Source: Bathymodiolus brooksi (lineage: Eukaryota; Mollusca; Bivalvia; Mytilida; Modiolidae). Taken from it: a stretch of DNA of 64,000 bases. Positions 13,727 to 23,562 of the stretch are shown here, piece after piece. Both the position numbers and the translations under genes were made by a program. Where the stretch lies: contig OY804588.1 in NCBI GenBank assembly GCA_963680875.1, positions 94,916,233 to 94,980,232 on the forward strand, in the 5' to 3' direction. Below the pieces are notes generated by a model that saw only the letters and a program-made list of their open reading frames with translations, was not told the DNA's origin and searched no databases. How positions within the stretch are numbered: position 1 is the first letter of the stretch; each line of letters begins with the position of its first letter.

Positions 13727-13998
13727 TAATAACCTATTGTTTCCCTCTACATTATATATTTTGGGGTTCTCCACCGGATTCAAAAATGTCTCCCTTTTCA
13801 GTAAAACATCCAAATTGTCTTATCATTTTTATATTGTAAAAAATTATGTAAGGTATAATATTAACAATTGTTTTAATATAACACAAATATCAAACATTTG
13901 TGTAAATAGATACTCCATGGTGATTTTTATTTTTTAGTATTATGCAGAAGATGGTGACAGAAATTGATGAACAAGTTTAATTTTGTCATTTGTCTGTA
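13727..13998. other. AT-rich intronic spacer
   Basis: AT-rich unique-looking sequence between the 34-bp array and the next MITE. An open frame across the array edge (13692-13937) is not supported by any recognisable motif. Nothing else is seen. Confidence 0.5.
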
Positions 13999-14890
13999 CA
14001 GTCAACCCCGCTTTAAAGGGCACCTCTATATAACAAATCACTGTCTATAAAGGCCACCTCTATATAACAAATCACTGTCTATAAAGGGCACCTCTATATA
14101 GCAAATCACTGTCTATAAAGGGCACCTCTATATAACAAATCACTGTCTATAAAGGCCACCTCTATATACCAAATCACTGTCTATAAAGGGCACCTCTATA
14201 TAACAAATCACTGTCTATAAAGGCCACCTCTATATAACAAATCACTGTCTATAAAGGGCACCTCTATATAACAAATCACTGTCTATAAAGGCCACCTCTA
14301 TATATCAAATCACTGTTTATAAAGGGCACCTCTATATAACAAATCACTGTCTATAAAGGCCACCTCTATATAACAAATCACTGTCTATAAAGGGCACCTC
14401 TATATAGCAAATCACTGTCTATAAAGGGCACCTCTATATAACAAATCACTGTCTATAAAGGCCACCTCTATATACCAAATCACTGTCTATAAAGGGCACC
14501 TCTATATAACAAATCACTGTCTATAAAGGCCACCTCTATATATCAAATCACTGTCTATAAAGGGCACCTCTATATAACAAATCACTGTCTATAAAGGGCA
14601 CCTCTATATATCAAATCACTGTTTATAAAGGGCACCTCTATATAACAAATCACTGTCTATAAAGGGCACCTCTATATAACAAATCACTGTCTATAAAGGG
14701 CACCTCTATATAACAAATCACTGTCTATAAAGGGCACCTCTATATAGCAAATCACTGTCTATAAAGGGCAGCTACATTGTTCCCATTAATGAATAGTGCA
14801 TATAATTTTAACCTCTATATAAAGGGCACCTGCTCATAAAGAGCACATTTTCAGGTTCCCTTGATTGCCCTTTATATACAGGTTTGACTG
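13999..14890. mobile_element. TA-flanked MITE with an internally expanded repeat
   Basis: The left end is TA|CAGTCAACCCCGCTTTAAAG and the right end, read on the opposite strand, TA|CAGTCAAACCTGTATATAAA. The ends are imperfect terminal inverted repeats with TA target duplication (13997-13998 and 14891-14892). The interior is almost wholly the 34-bp array listed separately. A remnant of the normal interior remains at about 14770-14865 (CCTCTATATAAAGGGCACCT, then GAGCACATTTTCAGG). Related in termini to the element at 17035. Confidence 0.75.
14021..14768. repeat. 34-bp minisatellite array B (about 22 copies)
   Basis: The unit is CACCTCTATATAACAAATCA + CTGTCTATAAAGGG. GGGCACC and GGCCACC variants alternate, and positions in TATATAACA vary (GCA, CCA, TCA). 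The unit resembles the subterminal motif of the host MITE (TAAAGGGCACCTCTATA), so the array grew out of the MITE's own end sequence. Confidence 0.95.
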
Positions 14891-14943
14891 TATTTTGTTC
14901 TTATTTTTTAATTAAGCAATAATTATAATAAAAACAATATATA

Positions 14944-15074
14944 AGACATGTTTTTACAGGTACCATATAGGATCGTTAGCCTTAGGTTCACTTATTATAA
15001 AGACATGTTTTTACAGGTATCATATAGGATCGTTAGCCTTCGGTTCACTTATTATATAAGACATGTTTTTACAG
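14944..15074 (+). repeat. Two extra copies of the exon-2 acceptor and 5' end
   Basis: A unit of 57-58 bp beginning ATAAGACATGTTTTTACAGG and containing the acceptor plus the first about 39 nt of the next exon occurs three times in tandem. Acceptors precede 14960, 15017 and 15075. Only the third leads into the full exon. Splicing to copy 1 or 2 would read into TAA at the copy 2/3 junction (CTT ATT ATA TAA). Hence copies 1 and 2 are decoys or non-productive alternatives. Confidence 0.85.
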
Positions 15075-15203
15075 GTACCATATAGGATCGTTAGCCTTCG
15101 GTTCACTTATTATTGCCATTATACAGATGATCAGAGTCGTCCTGGAATATTTTGATCACAAATTGAAAGGATCAGAAAATCCTGTCGCCAAGTTTTTCAT
15201 AAA
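15075..15203 (+). CDS. SLC44A: Choline transporter-like protein (SLC44A type), exon 2
   Basis: 129 nt, acceptor TTTTTACAG, donor ATAAA|GTAAGTC. It encodes [20 protein letters not shown] followed by [20 protein letters not shown]. This matches the highly conserved family block YH.GSLAFG..I.AI.Q.IR..LEY.D..LK..EN..AK. The 5' base completes Arg from the previous exon, and the final AA joins G of the next exon to make Lys. It contains one membrane helix and the start of the cytosolic loop leading to the [12 protein letters not shown] motif. Confidence 0.95.
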
Positions 15204-16267
15204 GTAAGTCAATGTATGCAAAAAAAATATACAAAACAAAATATTTAAAATTGTGTTTTTATGATACAAATATTTTTTGGTGAAATTAGTACCCTGGTGT
15301 TTCAACTAAATTAGTACCCTGGTGTTTCAACTAAATTAATACCCTGGTATTTCAACTAAATTAGTACCCTGGTGTTTCAATTAAATTAGTACCTTGGTGT
15401 TTCAACTAAATTAGTACCCTGGTGTTTCAACTAAATTTGTACCTTGGTGTTTCAACTAAATTAGTACCCTGGTGTTTCAACTAAATTTCATCATCTATTA
15501 TCTTTAACAATTCTTTTTGGTAGCTTTTCAAATTTTAATTTTTTTCTATGACATCACTGAGTCAAACTAGAAAATATTTGGCTGGGGTGGTCCTGTAATA
15601 TCCTCTGTTAAACATAATATCTTTTTAGTTTCTTGTGTTGTCCTATTATGGTTCTTCATGTTCTGAGTTCCATGTTGTGATGTCTGTTACGATTTCTGCA
15701 TAAAAACGATGTTGGGTTCGTCTTAACATTCAGTTGTTTGTAGTCTTATTTGCGTTATTTGTGTTTGTTTGCATATAGTGGTGTCCAACACATATTGTGT
15801 TTTGTTTTCCTTCATATTGTGTACCTTATGTTGCCAGTTTCTCTAGATTGTCCATTTTTGATTGCCCCTTTAGTATTCTCTAACATTTATTTGCAGAGAT
15901 GGTTGCCATTACTAAGAACATAAATTTCTTTACTTAAATTGTCCAAATGTCTACATTTTGTGGTAAAATTAGTTGCTATTTAAACTAACTAATGATTTAT
16001 TTTTTATATATACTGGATTTTTCTCAGAAATTTGTATTTTTGTTGTTTATAATAATATAAAGCCTATTGTGACCAAATATCACTGAAGCCATTGAACCAA
16101 ATCACACCCAACCTTGACTCATATGGCACGATGGCAATATTTTTTTTACATGCAATACGAATCAATTAATAATCTAAATTAAACAAAGATATTCTGGTTT
16201 TCTTCAAATAAGTGTCAACAAAGCAAAAAAAACCTCTGGTTCAAGTTTAAGTTGTAGAATTAAAATA
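15204..16267. repeat. Intron with a 25-bp tandem array
   Basis: At about 15286-15487 a 25-bp unit (AAATTAGTACCCTGGTGTTT + CAACT) is repeated about eight times. The remainder to 16267 is AT-rich intron in which no coding or mobile-element signature was recognised. Confidence 0.8.
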
Positions 16268-16282
16268 TGTAATCTCTTCTCA

Positions 16283-16617
16283 GGGGGCCATCATGGTTGT
16301 GATTGTATGGTGGTTGGATTTACAGCGACCTGTGCAATCAGCACCTATCACAACCTTAGTTCATATATACTGTTCATGGCGAGGTGTACTTGATACAACA
16401 TTATGTGATAAAGTTTGTCAATGACTTGCAAAAGGTCAGTGGTTTTCTCCAAGTACTCCGGTTTCCTCCACCAATAAAACTGACTGCCATGATATAACTG
16501 AAATAGTTTGTCAGTGACTTGCGGCGTCTGTGGTTTTCTCAGGATTCTCCGGTTTCCTCTATTAAAACTGACCGTGAAATATTGTTGAAAGTGGCGTTAA
16601 CACCATAACTCGAACCC
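16283..16617 (+). mobile_element. tRNA-derived SINE, type B, with 15-bp target duplication
   Basis: Begins GGGGCCATCATGGTTGTGAT and carries the family's middle block (GTGGTTTTCTCCAAGTACTC, CCACCAATAAAACTGACTGC). It is flanked by perfect 15-bp duplications TGTAATCTCTTCTCA at 16268-16282 and 16618-16632. An internal segment is duplicated (GTCAATGACTTGC... and GTCAGTGACTTGC...). The 3' end reads CACCATAACTCGAACCC, a degenerate telomere-like tail shared with other copies. Confidence 0.85.
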
Positions 16618-16659
16618 TGTAATCTCTTCTCAAGTTGGAACTGTAAGTTTTATTCCTAC

Positions 16660-16790
16660 ATGTAGTAAGGTGTACTCAAATACAACCTTGTGTGATAAAG
16701 GTTATCAGTAACTTACAGCAGATCAGTGGTTTTCTATGAGTACTCCATCAATAAATCTGTTCTCCTTGATAAAAATGAAATATAAGTAAA
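16660..16790 (+). mobile_element. 5'-truncated type B SINE fragment
   Basis: Partial similarity to the middle of the type B SINE (AGGTGTACTCAAATACAACC, GATCAGTGGTTTTCTATGAG). Strongly diverged, with no recognisable promoter boxes. Confidence 0.55.
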
Positions 16791-16898
16791 AAACCTGTAA
16801 TTCATCCATTGTTCTAGCATCTACATTTTATTTACATTTTAAAGATAATTATTACATTTAAGTACACTATATATTTTCATACATTTTACATTTTGTAG

Positions 16899-16968
16899 GT
16901 GTTTAAAGTGCTGTTTTTGGTGTTTAGAAAAGTTTATGAAATTTTTAAACAAGAATGCATACATACAG
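16899..16968 (+). CDS. SLC44A: Choline transporter-like protein (SLC44A type), exon 3
   Basis: 70 nt between ATTTTGTAG and CAG|GTAAGT. In the frame set by exon 2 it reads [20 protein letters not shown] then YIQ. This is the diagnostic cysteine-rich cytosolic loop of the SLC44A2/4/5 subgroup ([20 protein letters not shown]). The longest open frame over this stretch is a different frame starting MFKVLFLV, which is a shadow. Ends on a codon boundary. Confidence 0.96.
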
Positions 16969-17034
16969 GTAAGTTAAAATTTAGAAAATATACAAAATTA
17001 TGTATATTGGTGGAAAATGTGAACTCTATTTGTA

Positions 17035-17507
17035 CAGTCAAACCTGTCCATGTGTTCACCTTTATTGAGGTGTCACCTGTATTAAAAGGTCACCTTTTTC
17101 TTGTCTTTGAACTATGAGTTATACTCACCACTTTAGACGTAATGGTGACAATAAGACGAAGAATCACTTTTAAAACACTGTTCATTAAATTTTGAGTTTT
17201 GGGTGATTTTTATTTCATGGGCAATAAAATCCAAATCTTTTAGATAAATGATTATATCTATATAAAAGTGTCCCAAAAGAAAGCAGCACATATGTAAACA
17301 GTCAGACATGATTATTTACAATCCATGTACAGTAACACCTGTATTAAGAGGTCACCTTTAGGACAAAGAAAAAGTGGCCTAATGAGACAGGTGACCTCTT
17401 TAAAGATATAATACATATGACATTTTCTATGACAGGACACAAGAAACGGTGACATTTTAATACAGGTGATTGTTTAATAGAGGTGACCACATGGACTGGT
17501 TTGACTG
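17035..17507. mobile_element. TA-flanked MITE (mariner/pogo-like)
   Basis: Terminal inverted repeats CAGTCAAACCTGTCCATGTG (left) and CAGTCAAACCAGTCCATGTG (right, complementary strand) with TA on both sides. The repeats extend inward with GGTCACC-rich sequence. 473 bp, no coding capacity. A second, internal CAGT-type end at about 17329 (ACAGTAACACCTGTATTAAG) suggests an internal duplication or nested relative. Confidence 0.8.
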
Positions 17508-18031
17508 TAACTAACTTCCTTGTTTAACTTGAAGTAAAAAAAGAAAGTAAACAGTTTGACGTCATTACCTTGAACTCAGATAATTCATTTCCTTATTTAA
17601 CTTAAAATTAAAAATTGGCCTATTCATAGTACTACTGTATTTGTGTGTAATTCTTTTATCTTTATATGTCACTTTCTAAATTCACATCATGATGATTATC
17701 ATTCGAACCCCGTTTATGGAGAGGTGTATTCAATACAACTATATGTGATAAAGTTTGTCAGTGACTTGCTGCAGATCTGTTGGTTTTCTCAGGGCACTCC
17801 AGTTTCCTCCACCAATAAAACTAACCACCAATATATAGCTGAAATATTGTTGAAAGTGGTGTTAAACACCATAACCCTGACCTTCATTGTGATTATCATA
17901 TGGTGTGAGTTTTAGTATCTTCTCCGTTTGTAAAAAAAAAAAAATATGAATGCACAGTATTTGTTTAAAAGTTAAAAATAGGTGATAATTATTATTTTAG
18001 AAGTACTAAAGATAAATGATTTTTTTTTCAG
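17508..18031. mobile_element. Intron containing a partial type B SINE
   Basis: 17700-17885 matches the type B SINE from the middle onward (GAGGTGTATTCAATACAACT, CACTCCAGTTTCCTCCACCA, GTTAAACACCATAACCCTGA). The tRNA-related head is missing. The remainder up to the exon is AT-rich intron with a short poly-A and a poly-T run. Confidence 0.7.
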
Positions 18032-18105
18032 ATTGCAGCACATGGTAAAAATTTCTGTACTTCAGCGAAAAATGCCTTCATGTTAATCTTGAGAAATATA
18101 GTGAG
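18032..18105 (+). CDS. SLC44A: Choline transporter-like protein (SLC44A type), exon 4
   Basis: 74 nt, acceptor TTTTTTTTCAG, donor GTGAG|GTAAGG. It encodes IAAHGKNFCTSAKNAFMLIL and RNIVR. This is the conserved IA..G.NFC.SA.NAF.L..RNI.R block, which includes part of a membrane helix. It directly follows the NAYIQ end of exon 3, as in the family. The closing AG joins G of exon 5 (Arg). Confidence 0.95.
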
Positions 18106-18214
18106 GTAAGGGGAGATAAGTCATAATGAATGTAGCATTCAATAAAAATCCTGTATCTAACTTTTAAAAAAGAGATGCCTCAATGGATATTATGAGAAAA
18201 TATATCTCTCTAAA

Positions 18215-18352
18215 TATTTCAGTACATGGTAAAAACTTTTATGTCTAAGCAAAAATGCCTTCATAGTCATTACTAGAAATATAAATAGGTAAGGGGAGAT
18301 AATTCTGTACTTGATATTTAATATACTTCTGTTTCTCATAAAACAAATATGT
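18215..18352 (+). pseudogene. Decayed tandem copy of exon 4
   Basis: Sequence TTTCAGTACATGGTAAAAAC, then GCAAAAATGCCTTCATAGTC, then AGAAATATAAATAGGTAAGG mirrors exon 4 with its acceptor and donor (CAG...CATGGTAAAAAT..AAATGCCTTCATG..GAGAAATATAGTGAGGTAAGG). Several bases are lost, including the first part of the exon and the frame. It lies about 110 bp beyond the real donor. Further fragments follow after the SINE. Confidence 0.8.
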
Positions 18353-18631
18353 GGGCCTGGGTGGCTCAATGAGTTAGGTAGTTGGATTACTTAACAACTC
18401 ATGCAAGCCTATCACCAATATGGCGTGGGTTCGCACCCGGCTTTGTAAATCACAAAAAAGGGTGCACTCGACTCGCAGCCGCAAGTGATAAAGTTTACCA
18501 GTTGCTTGCCCATGGTCGGTGGTTCTCTCCGGGTACTCTGCCTTCTTCCACCACTAAAACTGGTCACCATGATATAGCTGAAATATTGCTGAAAGTGGCG
18601 TTAAACACAATAAATCAAATCAAATCAAATC
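18353..18631 (+). mobile_element. tRNA-derived SINE, type A, inside a decayed exon-4 copy
   Basis: Full-length copy beginning GGGCCTGGGTGGCTCAATGA, with B box GGTTCGCACCC, ending GCGTTAAACACAATAAATC with (AAATC)n tail. The flanking duplication ATAAAACAAAT is seen at about 18339 and 18632. The insertion splits a decayed exon-4 copy, since the right flank resumes at AATGCCTTTTTAGTGATTCA. Confidence 0.88.
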
Positions 18632-18890
18632 ATAAAACAAATGCCTTTTTAGTGATTCATAGAAATATAAATAGATAACAGGCGATAATTCAATACAGAC
18701 TTCTATTTCTCATTAAAAAAAACATGTTTTGATGTGTAAGGGGAGATAATTCAATACATATTTCTATCTCTCATAATAAGAATGCCTTCATGGAGATCAT
18801 GAGAAATATAAGATAATTCTGTACATGATTAAAAACTGTTAAGTTTCTGTAAGATAAGCCTCCCTGGTGATCATGAGACATTTAAGGACA
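18632..18890 (+). pseudogene. Further decayed exon-4 copies
   Basis: At least three more degraded blocks keep the order AATGCC...GATCATGAGAAATAT...GGGGAGATAATTC: around 18640-18700, 18735-18830 and 18840-18880. Each retains traces of the exon-4 3' half plus the intron start that follows the donor (GGGGAGATAA). No usable reading frame remains. Confidence 0.65.
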
Positions 18891-19018
18891 AACACATGCC
18901 TTTAGAGTAAAATTTTGTCAAAGGGTTGGCTTTTTAAATACAAATTATACAAATAATGAAATATTTATCAGTAAATATTAAGTTTCTGTAGAACAATCTT
19001 GAGCTCTTTTATTTACAG

Positions 19019-19089
19019 GGTTGTTGTGATTGACAAAGTTACAGATTTTCTCCTGTTTATAGGCATTTTAGTGGTTGTGGCAGGTTCAG
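19019..19089 (+). CDS. SLC44A: Choline transporter-like protein (SLC44A type), exon 5
   Basis: 71 nt, acceptor ATTTACAG, donor TCAG|GTAGTT. It encodes R|VVVIDKVTDFLLFIGILVVV|AGS, matching the family segment RV.VLDKVTDFL.F.GKLL.V and a membrane helix. The Lys usually found after the Gly (GKLL) is Ile here (GILV). The last G joins GT of exon 6 to give Gly. Confidence 0.94.
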
Positions 19090-19123
19090 GTAGTTTAAAC
19101 ATATTGTATTGTCTAAATAATGA

Positions 19124-19405
19124 GAGGGCCTGAGTGGCTCAATGAGTTAGGTAGTTGGATTACCTAACAACTCATACAAGCGTATCACCAATATGGTGTG
19201 GGTTTTCGCCTGGCTTTGTAAATTACAAAAAAGGGTGCACTCGACTCGCAGCCACAAGTGATAAAGTTTACCAGTTGCTTGCCCATGGTCGGTAGTTCTT
19301 TCCAGGTACTCAGGCTTCTTCCACCACTAAAACTGGTCGCAATGAGATAGCTGAAATATTGCTGAAAATGGTGTTAAACACCAAAAAACAAAAATCAAAT
19401 CAAAA
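19124..19405 (+). mobile_element. tRNA-derived SINE, type A, 12-bp target duplication
   Basis: Begins GAGGGCCTGAGTGGCTCAAT. The perfect duplication TCTAAATAATGA lies at 19112-19123 and 19406-19417. B-box region altered (GGTTTTCGCCTGG). The tail is CAAAAATCAAATCAAAA. Same family as the copy 500 bp upstream. Confidence 0.88.
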
Positions 19406-19417
19406 TCTAAATAATGA

Positions 19418-20322
19418 CAAAAGGATCATACACAAGTTTTTCAACTTAGTATTGTCTTTTCCATATACATACAATATACAAGGTTCAGGTACAAATGGGA
19501 AAAAAACCAATTTGATTTTTAGTTTTGGCTAATCCTGTTAGGTTTACTATAGATAAAATGATATTTTATATAGATTTATCAATGCTATAACAAAGCTGGC
19601 TCACTATTGAACTGAGTTAAGTTGTGAGTAAAATTATCACTTTACATAACACTTAATACAGTGAAAACCTGTTTAAACCAAATCCTGAAAAAACCCAGAA
19701 TCCTGTATAAACTGAACTTTAAGTAAAGTCCCAATGTAGGAAATCTTTGTTAATTTAAGCTATGCAAACCCTGGTACTATTTTAATAAGCACTCACTTCA
19801 AATGGAAAAAAATAATTGTGTTTTAATTAGGGTTGTCAATTTGATCGTAATCACCTAACCGGTTACTCGGTTAATCTTCGGACTGATTAACTGGTTAAAC
19901 GGGTAGTATAAAAGTTAACGGGTAGTATAAAAGTTAACGGGTAGTATAAAAGTTAACAGGTAGTATAAAAGTTAACGGGTAGTATAAAAGTTAACGGGTA
20001 GTATAAAAGTTAACGGGTAGTATAAAAGTTAACAGGTAGTATAAAAGTTAACGGGTAGTATAAAAGTTAACGGGTAGTATAAAAGTTAACGGGTAGTATA
20101 AAAGCTTTTTCTTTTGTATTTGTTAATTGTTGCTATGAAATATTTTACTTTGTTGCTTCACAACAGATATATTTTCTAATTTTTTCTTCGATTAAATTAC
20201 AAATGTTATTAAATGGCAAATGAATTCAACTTAATTATCATGTTTAGGTCCTTTGGGTTAGGGTTAGGGTTAGGGTTAGGGTTTTCTTGCTCCCAAAGAC
20301 TTTTAAATTATTTAGTTTTTAA
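19418..20322. repeat. Intron with a 19-bp array and an interstitial telomere-type repeat
   Basis: 19901-20104 holds about 11 copies of the 19-bp unit GGGTAGTATAAAAGTTAAC, with GGGT/AGGT variants. 20258-20281 is a short interstitial (TTAGGG)4, 40 bp before the TTAA target of the element at 20323. Around 19660 CAGTGAAAACCTGTTTAAAC resembles a MITE end, but no matching opposite end was found. Confidence 0.85.
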
Positions 20323-20372
20323 AGGAATACGATACAGTAGCAAGGGCAGATAATTACTTTGCCGAATGCTGC

Positions 20373-21023
20373 ATGTTGTTTTCGCGACGTCACAGTAACG
20401 AGTGCAACATTTTCTGCGGAAGTTGCATCGACATCATAAAAAGCCGATTGCGTAAAAATTTGAAAGCACCTGCTTCAAGCCGAATAATGCCGTTTTTAAA
20501 AGAAGGAGAAATACGCCGTCGGATAAAATGTTCAGAGCACTTGAAAGAGTTGGATAGGAATGTTGGTGAGACAGAGGTAGACCAGACAGACGCAGACCAG
20601 ACGGACGCAAACCCTGGAACTGATTATAAAGATATATGCTGGCAGGATGGGAGACGAATAGTTGAACTAAAAACACTAGCAGGGCAATTAAGCGCGTGTG
20701 ACGGTTGTGATTCACCGTTAAATCTAATGAACATTGAGCAAGAATGTTTGCACGGGTTCGGCAGTTACTTATCTATTCGCTGTACAACTTGTAATTTACT
20801 TAATACAGTTGTTACGAACAAAACGCACCCCGGAAGAAAGGGACCTACTATCTTCGATATCAACACGAAAGCAGCAATAGGTAAATATACAAATAATTCA
20901 CGGATCTTATTGCACCCTAATAATACATTTTACCTTTTAAATGTGTATTCCAACGGCACGGTTCCATCAAACAAAAAATCACTTTATATACGTAACATCG
21001 AAATACCTTATACATCTATTTAA
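20373..21023 (+). CDS. Mutator-like transposase N-terminal part (pfam20700 type), partial
   Basis: Open frame of 216 codons inside the TTAA-flanked element. The middle matches, from memory, the N-terminal zinc-binding part of the Mutator-like transposase domain common in cnidarian and mollusc repeats: GRRIVELKTLAGQL, CDGC, HGFGSYLSIRCTTC, KTHPGRKGPTIFDINTKAAI. The first about 80 residues are basic then acidic and unrecognised; an internal Met (MPFLKEGEIRRR) may be the true start. Similarity stops after AAIG, where AATAG|GTAAAT could be a splice donor, so the rest of the frame is probably intron read-through. No catalytic part was found downstream, so the element looks non-functional or has distant exons I missed. 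Confidence 0.6.
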   Translation: MLFSRRHSNECNIFCGSCIDIIKSRLRKNLKAPASSRIMPFLKEGEIRRRIKCSEHLKELDRNVGETEVDQTDADQTDANPGTDYKDICWQDGRRIVELKTLAGQLSACDGCDSPLNLMNIEQECLHGFGSYLSIRCTTCNLLNTVVTNKTHPGRKGPTIFDINTKAAIGKYTNNSRILLHPNNTFYLLNVYSNGTVPSNKKSLYIRNIEIPYTSI

Positions 21024-21126
21024 TCATGTCTCAGAAAGGAATCAAACCACAGAGAAATCGGAGAAATCTTTAACGACCCTTGGTATACTGAATACCACGA
21101 CACCTAACAGAGAGTGCATAAAAATG

Positions 21127-21309
21127 TCCTGTAATTATCAGAGTGTCCCTTCATTCGTTCGTTCGTCCATCTCTCTGTTAGCGCCAGTTCGTTGCGTCAT
21201 CTATATTATATACATGTATCTATTATTCTATATTTTGTTTAAGTGTAACACAAGAATCAAAGGCGTAGAAACGAATCACGGACCAGGGAAAGTAAGAAAA
21301 AAAACTTGA
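21127..21309 (+). pseudogene. Remnant with a 2A-like motif
   Basis: The end of an open frame reads IIYMYLLFYILFKCNTRI then KGVETNHGPGKVRKKT and stops. The hydrophobic run followed by GVETNHGPG resembles the signal plus 2A-like D/G-V-E-x-N-P-G-P sequence found at the start of some invertebrate transposon proteins. The essential Pro is His here, so ribosome skipping would not be expected. Weak call. Confidence 0.3.
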
Positions 21310-21883
21310 AAAGAAAAAAAAAACATCACAGCCTTGGATAATTCCATTTTTTATCGAAGCTCAAATTTCCCTTATAAAGCATGTAACACTAGAAGAAGAC
21401 CATATGAAGACCTGGCTATCATTTAATCGTCTAATAATAAACAAATAGTTTTATGACGGTTATTTATCTTTGATTGAAGGAGGGGGGGGGAGGGCATGGT
21501 TTTTTCCTAAATGTCCCCCCTTTTTTTGTGTCCTTACTCCGGCATTTTTTTTCTCTCCGGGAACTCCTTTCTCAAACCCCTTTCTCCCTATTTTCCTTTA
21601 CCTTGTTCCGCTTTAGATTGAACGTGAGGCAAGGGAAGAAAAGATGTGTTTATACAGTATATCACCAAATTTACCAAAGTACAGTCACATGTTAGTTTAA
21701 AAAATCTAGAGTTGGTAAAATCAAACTTGGCTAACGGGATTATAAGAACCCCGGACTGACTTACATGTTGTGTAAAGGAAGTGTTTTACGATCATGATCA
21801 TTGCCCTTTTGTAAACATTTACTGTAGGGCTTCATACGATGGTTAGTTTTTGCCGTCTTCCGCCTCGAAACAATACTATAAGA
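21310..21883. other. Unassigned interior of the TTAA element
   Basis: Contains a G-run (21482-21491) and C/T-rich stretch. The open frame over 21474-21695 has no recognisable motif. Nothing supportable. Confidence 0.4.
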
Positions 21884-22152
21884 TTGATTGATTTTTGATT
21901 TTTGGTGTTTTAACGCCACTTTCAGCAATATTTCAGCTATATAATGGCAACCAGTTTTAGTGGTGGAGGAAGCCGGAATACCTGGAGAGAACCACCGACC
22001 ATGGGCAAGCAACTGGTAAACTTTATCACTTGCGGCTGCGAGTCGAGTGCACCCTTTTTTGTTATTTACAAAACCGGGTGCGAACCCACGCCGTATTGGT
22101 GATAGGCTTGTATGAGTTGTTAGATCCAGCGACCTAACTCATTGAGCAACCC
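21884..22152 (-). mobile_element. tRNA-derived SINE, type A, 13-bp target duplication
   Basis: Minus-strand copy whose head is GGGTTGCTCAATGAGTTAGG, with B box GGTTCGCACCC. The duplication CAATACTATAAGA lies at 21871-21883 and 22153-22165. Inserted in the TTAA element, so it is younger than that element. Confidence 0.88.
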
Positions 22153-22165
22153 CAATACTATAAGA

Positions 22166-23562
22166 CAACAATACTCTGAGGACCAATACTTCCGATCACT
22201 TCCTGCAATTTTCATCTTTTCGTCACAAAAATATGCCTCGCCTCATTTAACGAAAGGATGATGAATGCTATCGTCTTTTCATCCCACAGATTTGCGTTTT
22301 TTTTTTGTTACTGTAGGACAATGAAAATAGATTAGACATTTACTGCTTGTTCTCCTTTCACCTCGAAAATAATAAACCTCAAATTTCTTTTCGTTATAAG
22401 GTCGTAAAGGTATCTTTAAAAGGCGTATAAATACGTTTCATAGAATTCATTTATTGGTGAGAATATTATATAATTTTTTGTCATGCAGACTATAGCCGTT
22501 CTCTTTCATTTATTTCATTCTCCGGTTGCGTTGCCCTTTCATCCAATCCAAGGAAAACGGCGGGAAAGACTCCACGACATTTTACCTATTAAAATACATT
22601 GTAGGGTAATTTGGCGCCGATATTGACGATGTCTAGGTTTGTCATGAAAAATGCACGGTTTTTGTCTGTAGCTAAAAAACAAGCACATGTACCCCCTTAC
22701 TTTTTGTTAAAATTCTAAATAAAATCATTGCGAGAATATCATGACAAAATATTAAGAAAATATCAATTGTCTTTTTTAGCTCACCTGGCCTTTAGACATA
22801 ACCTTTCCTTTTGTCCATTATTATAACAAGTTTTTATCACCTACCAGTATTTTAGAATGTAATTCCCACAAAATAAAAATCTTCTCTCTGAACATTTTGA
22901 ATTGCGTCATTTCCGGCCTCACTATTTGGATGTCGATACCATATTTGGCGATTTAGGCGTGAATGTTTACATAAACGTGTAGTAAGAAATACCATATTTA
23001 GAAAAGCTCCGCCTTCCGTAGTTTCTGGTTATGGAAAACGATCGATAAATTTGAACAAGGTTGTTGCTACCTTTGAAAAGCATATATTTCTCAGCCAAAC
23101 CGATTTAACAAGGACTGGGATCATCAGTAATAGTTATAATGAAATGTTTGAAGCGGAAATAGTGAGTTTTTATGTTTCAACTGCAACTTTTTTTTTGCTC
23201 CATTGTGACGAATGGGACCGCGTTGTAGCTCTGCCGAGACACAAGTTTGTCACAGGAGCTACATTATTGCAGCTAAGATTTCACCAAGAGTGAAGACCAT
23301 GCATAATGGATTTTTTCCCCCAATTTCTTTATTGAATATTTCAGTTTACAGACTTCAGCCAAGATTAAAAAATCTTGGACCACCTCACTAGCCCAGGGCT
23401 AGCATACTCCCAAATATTACTAGCCCGAATCTATGAACCACTAGTCCTGGTCAATACCGTGATTTCATGAATCCGACTTGCAGACTTGAACCCTTGTACA
23501 ACATGTACAATGTATATTAGTTTAATTATCTTTCTTTTCAGATCTGGTATTGCTTTTATTAG
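22166..23562. other. Unassigned interior of the TTAA element
   Basis: AT-rich sequence with a short fragment of the AGCTCACCTGG dispersed repeat at about 22778-22810. The open frames (for example 23051-23293) carry no recognisable domain. Nothing further can be supported. Confidence 0.4.
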
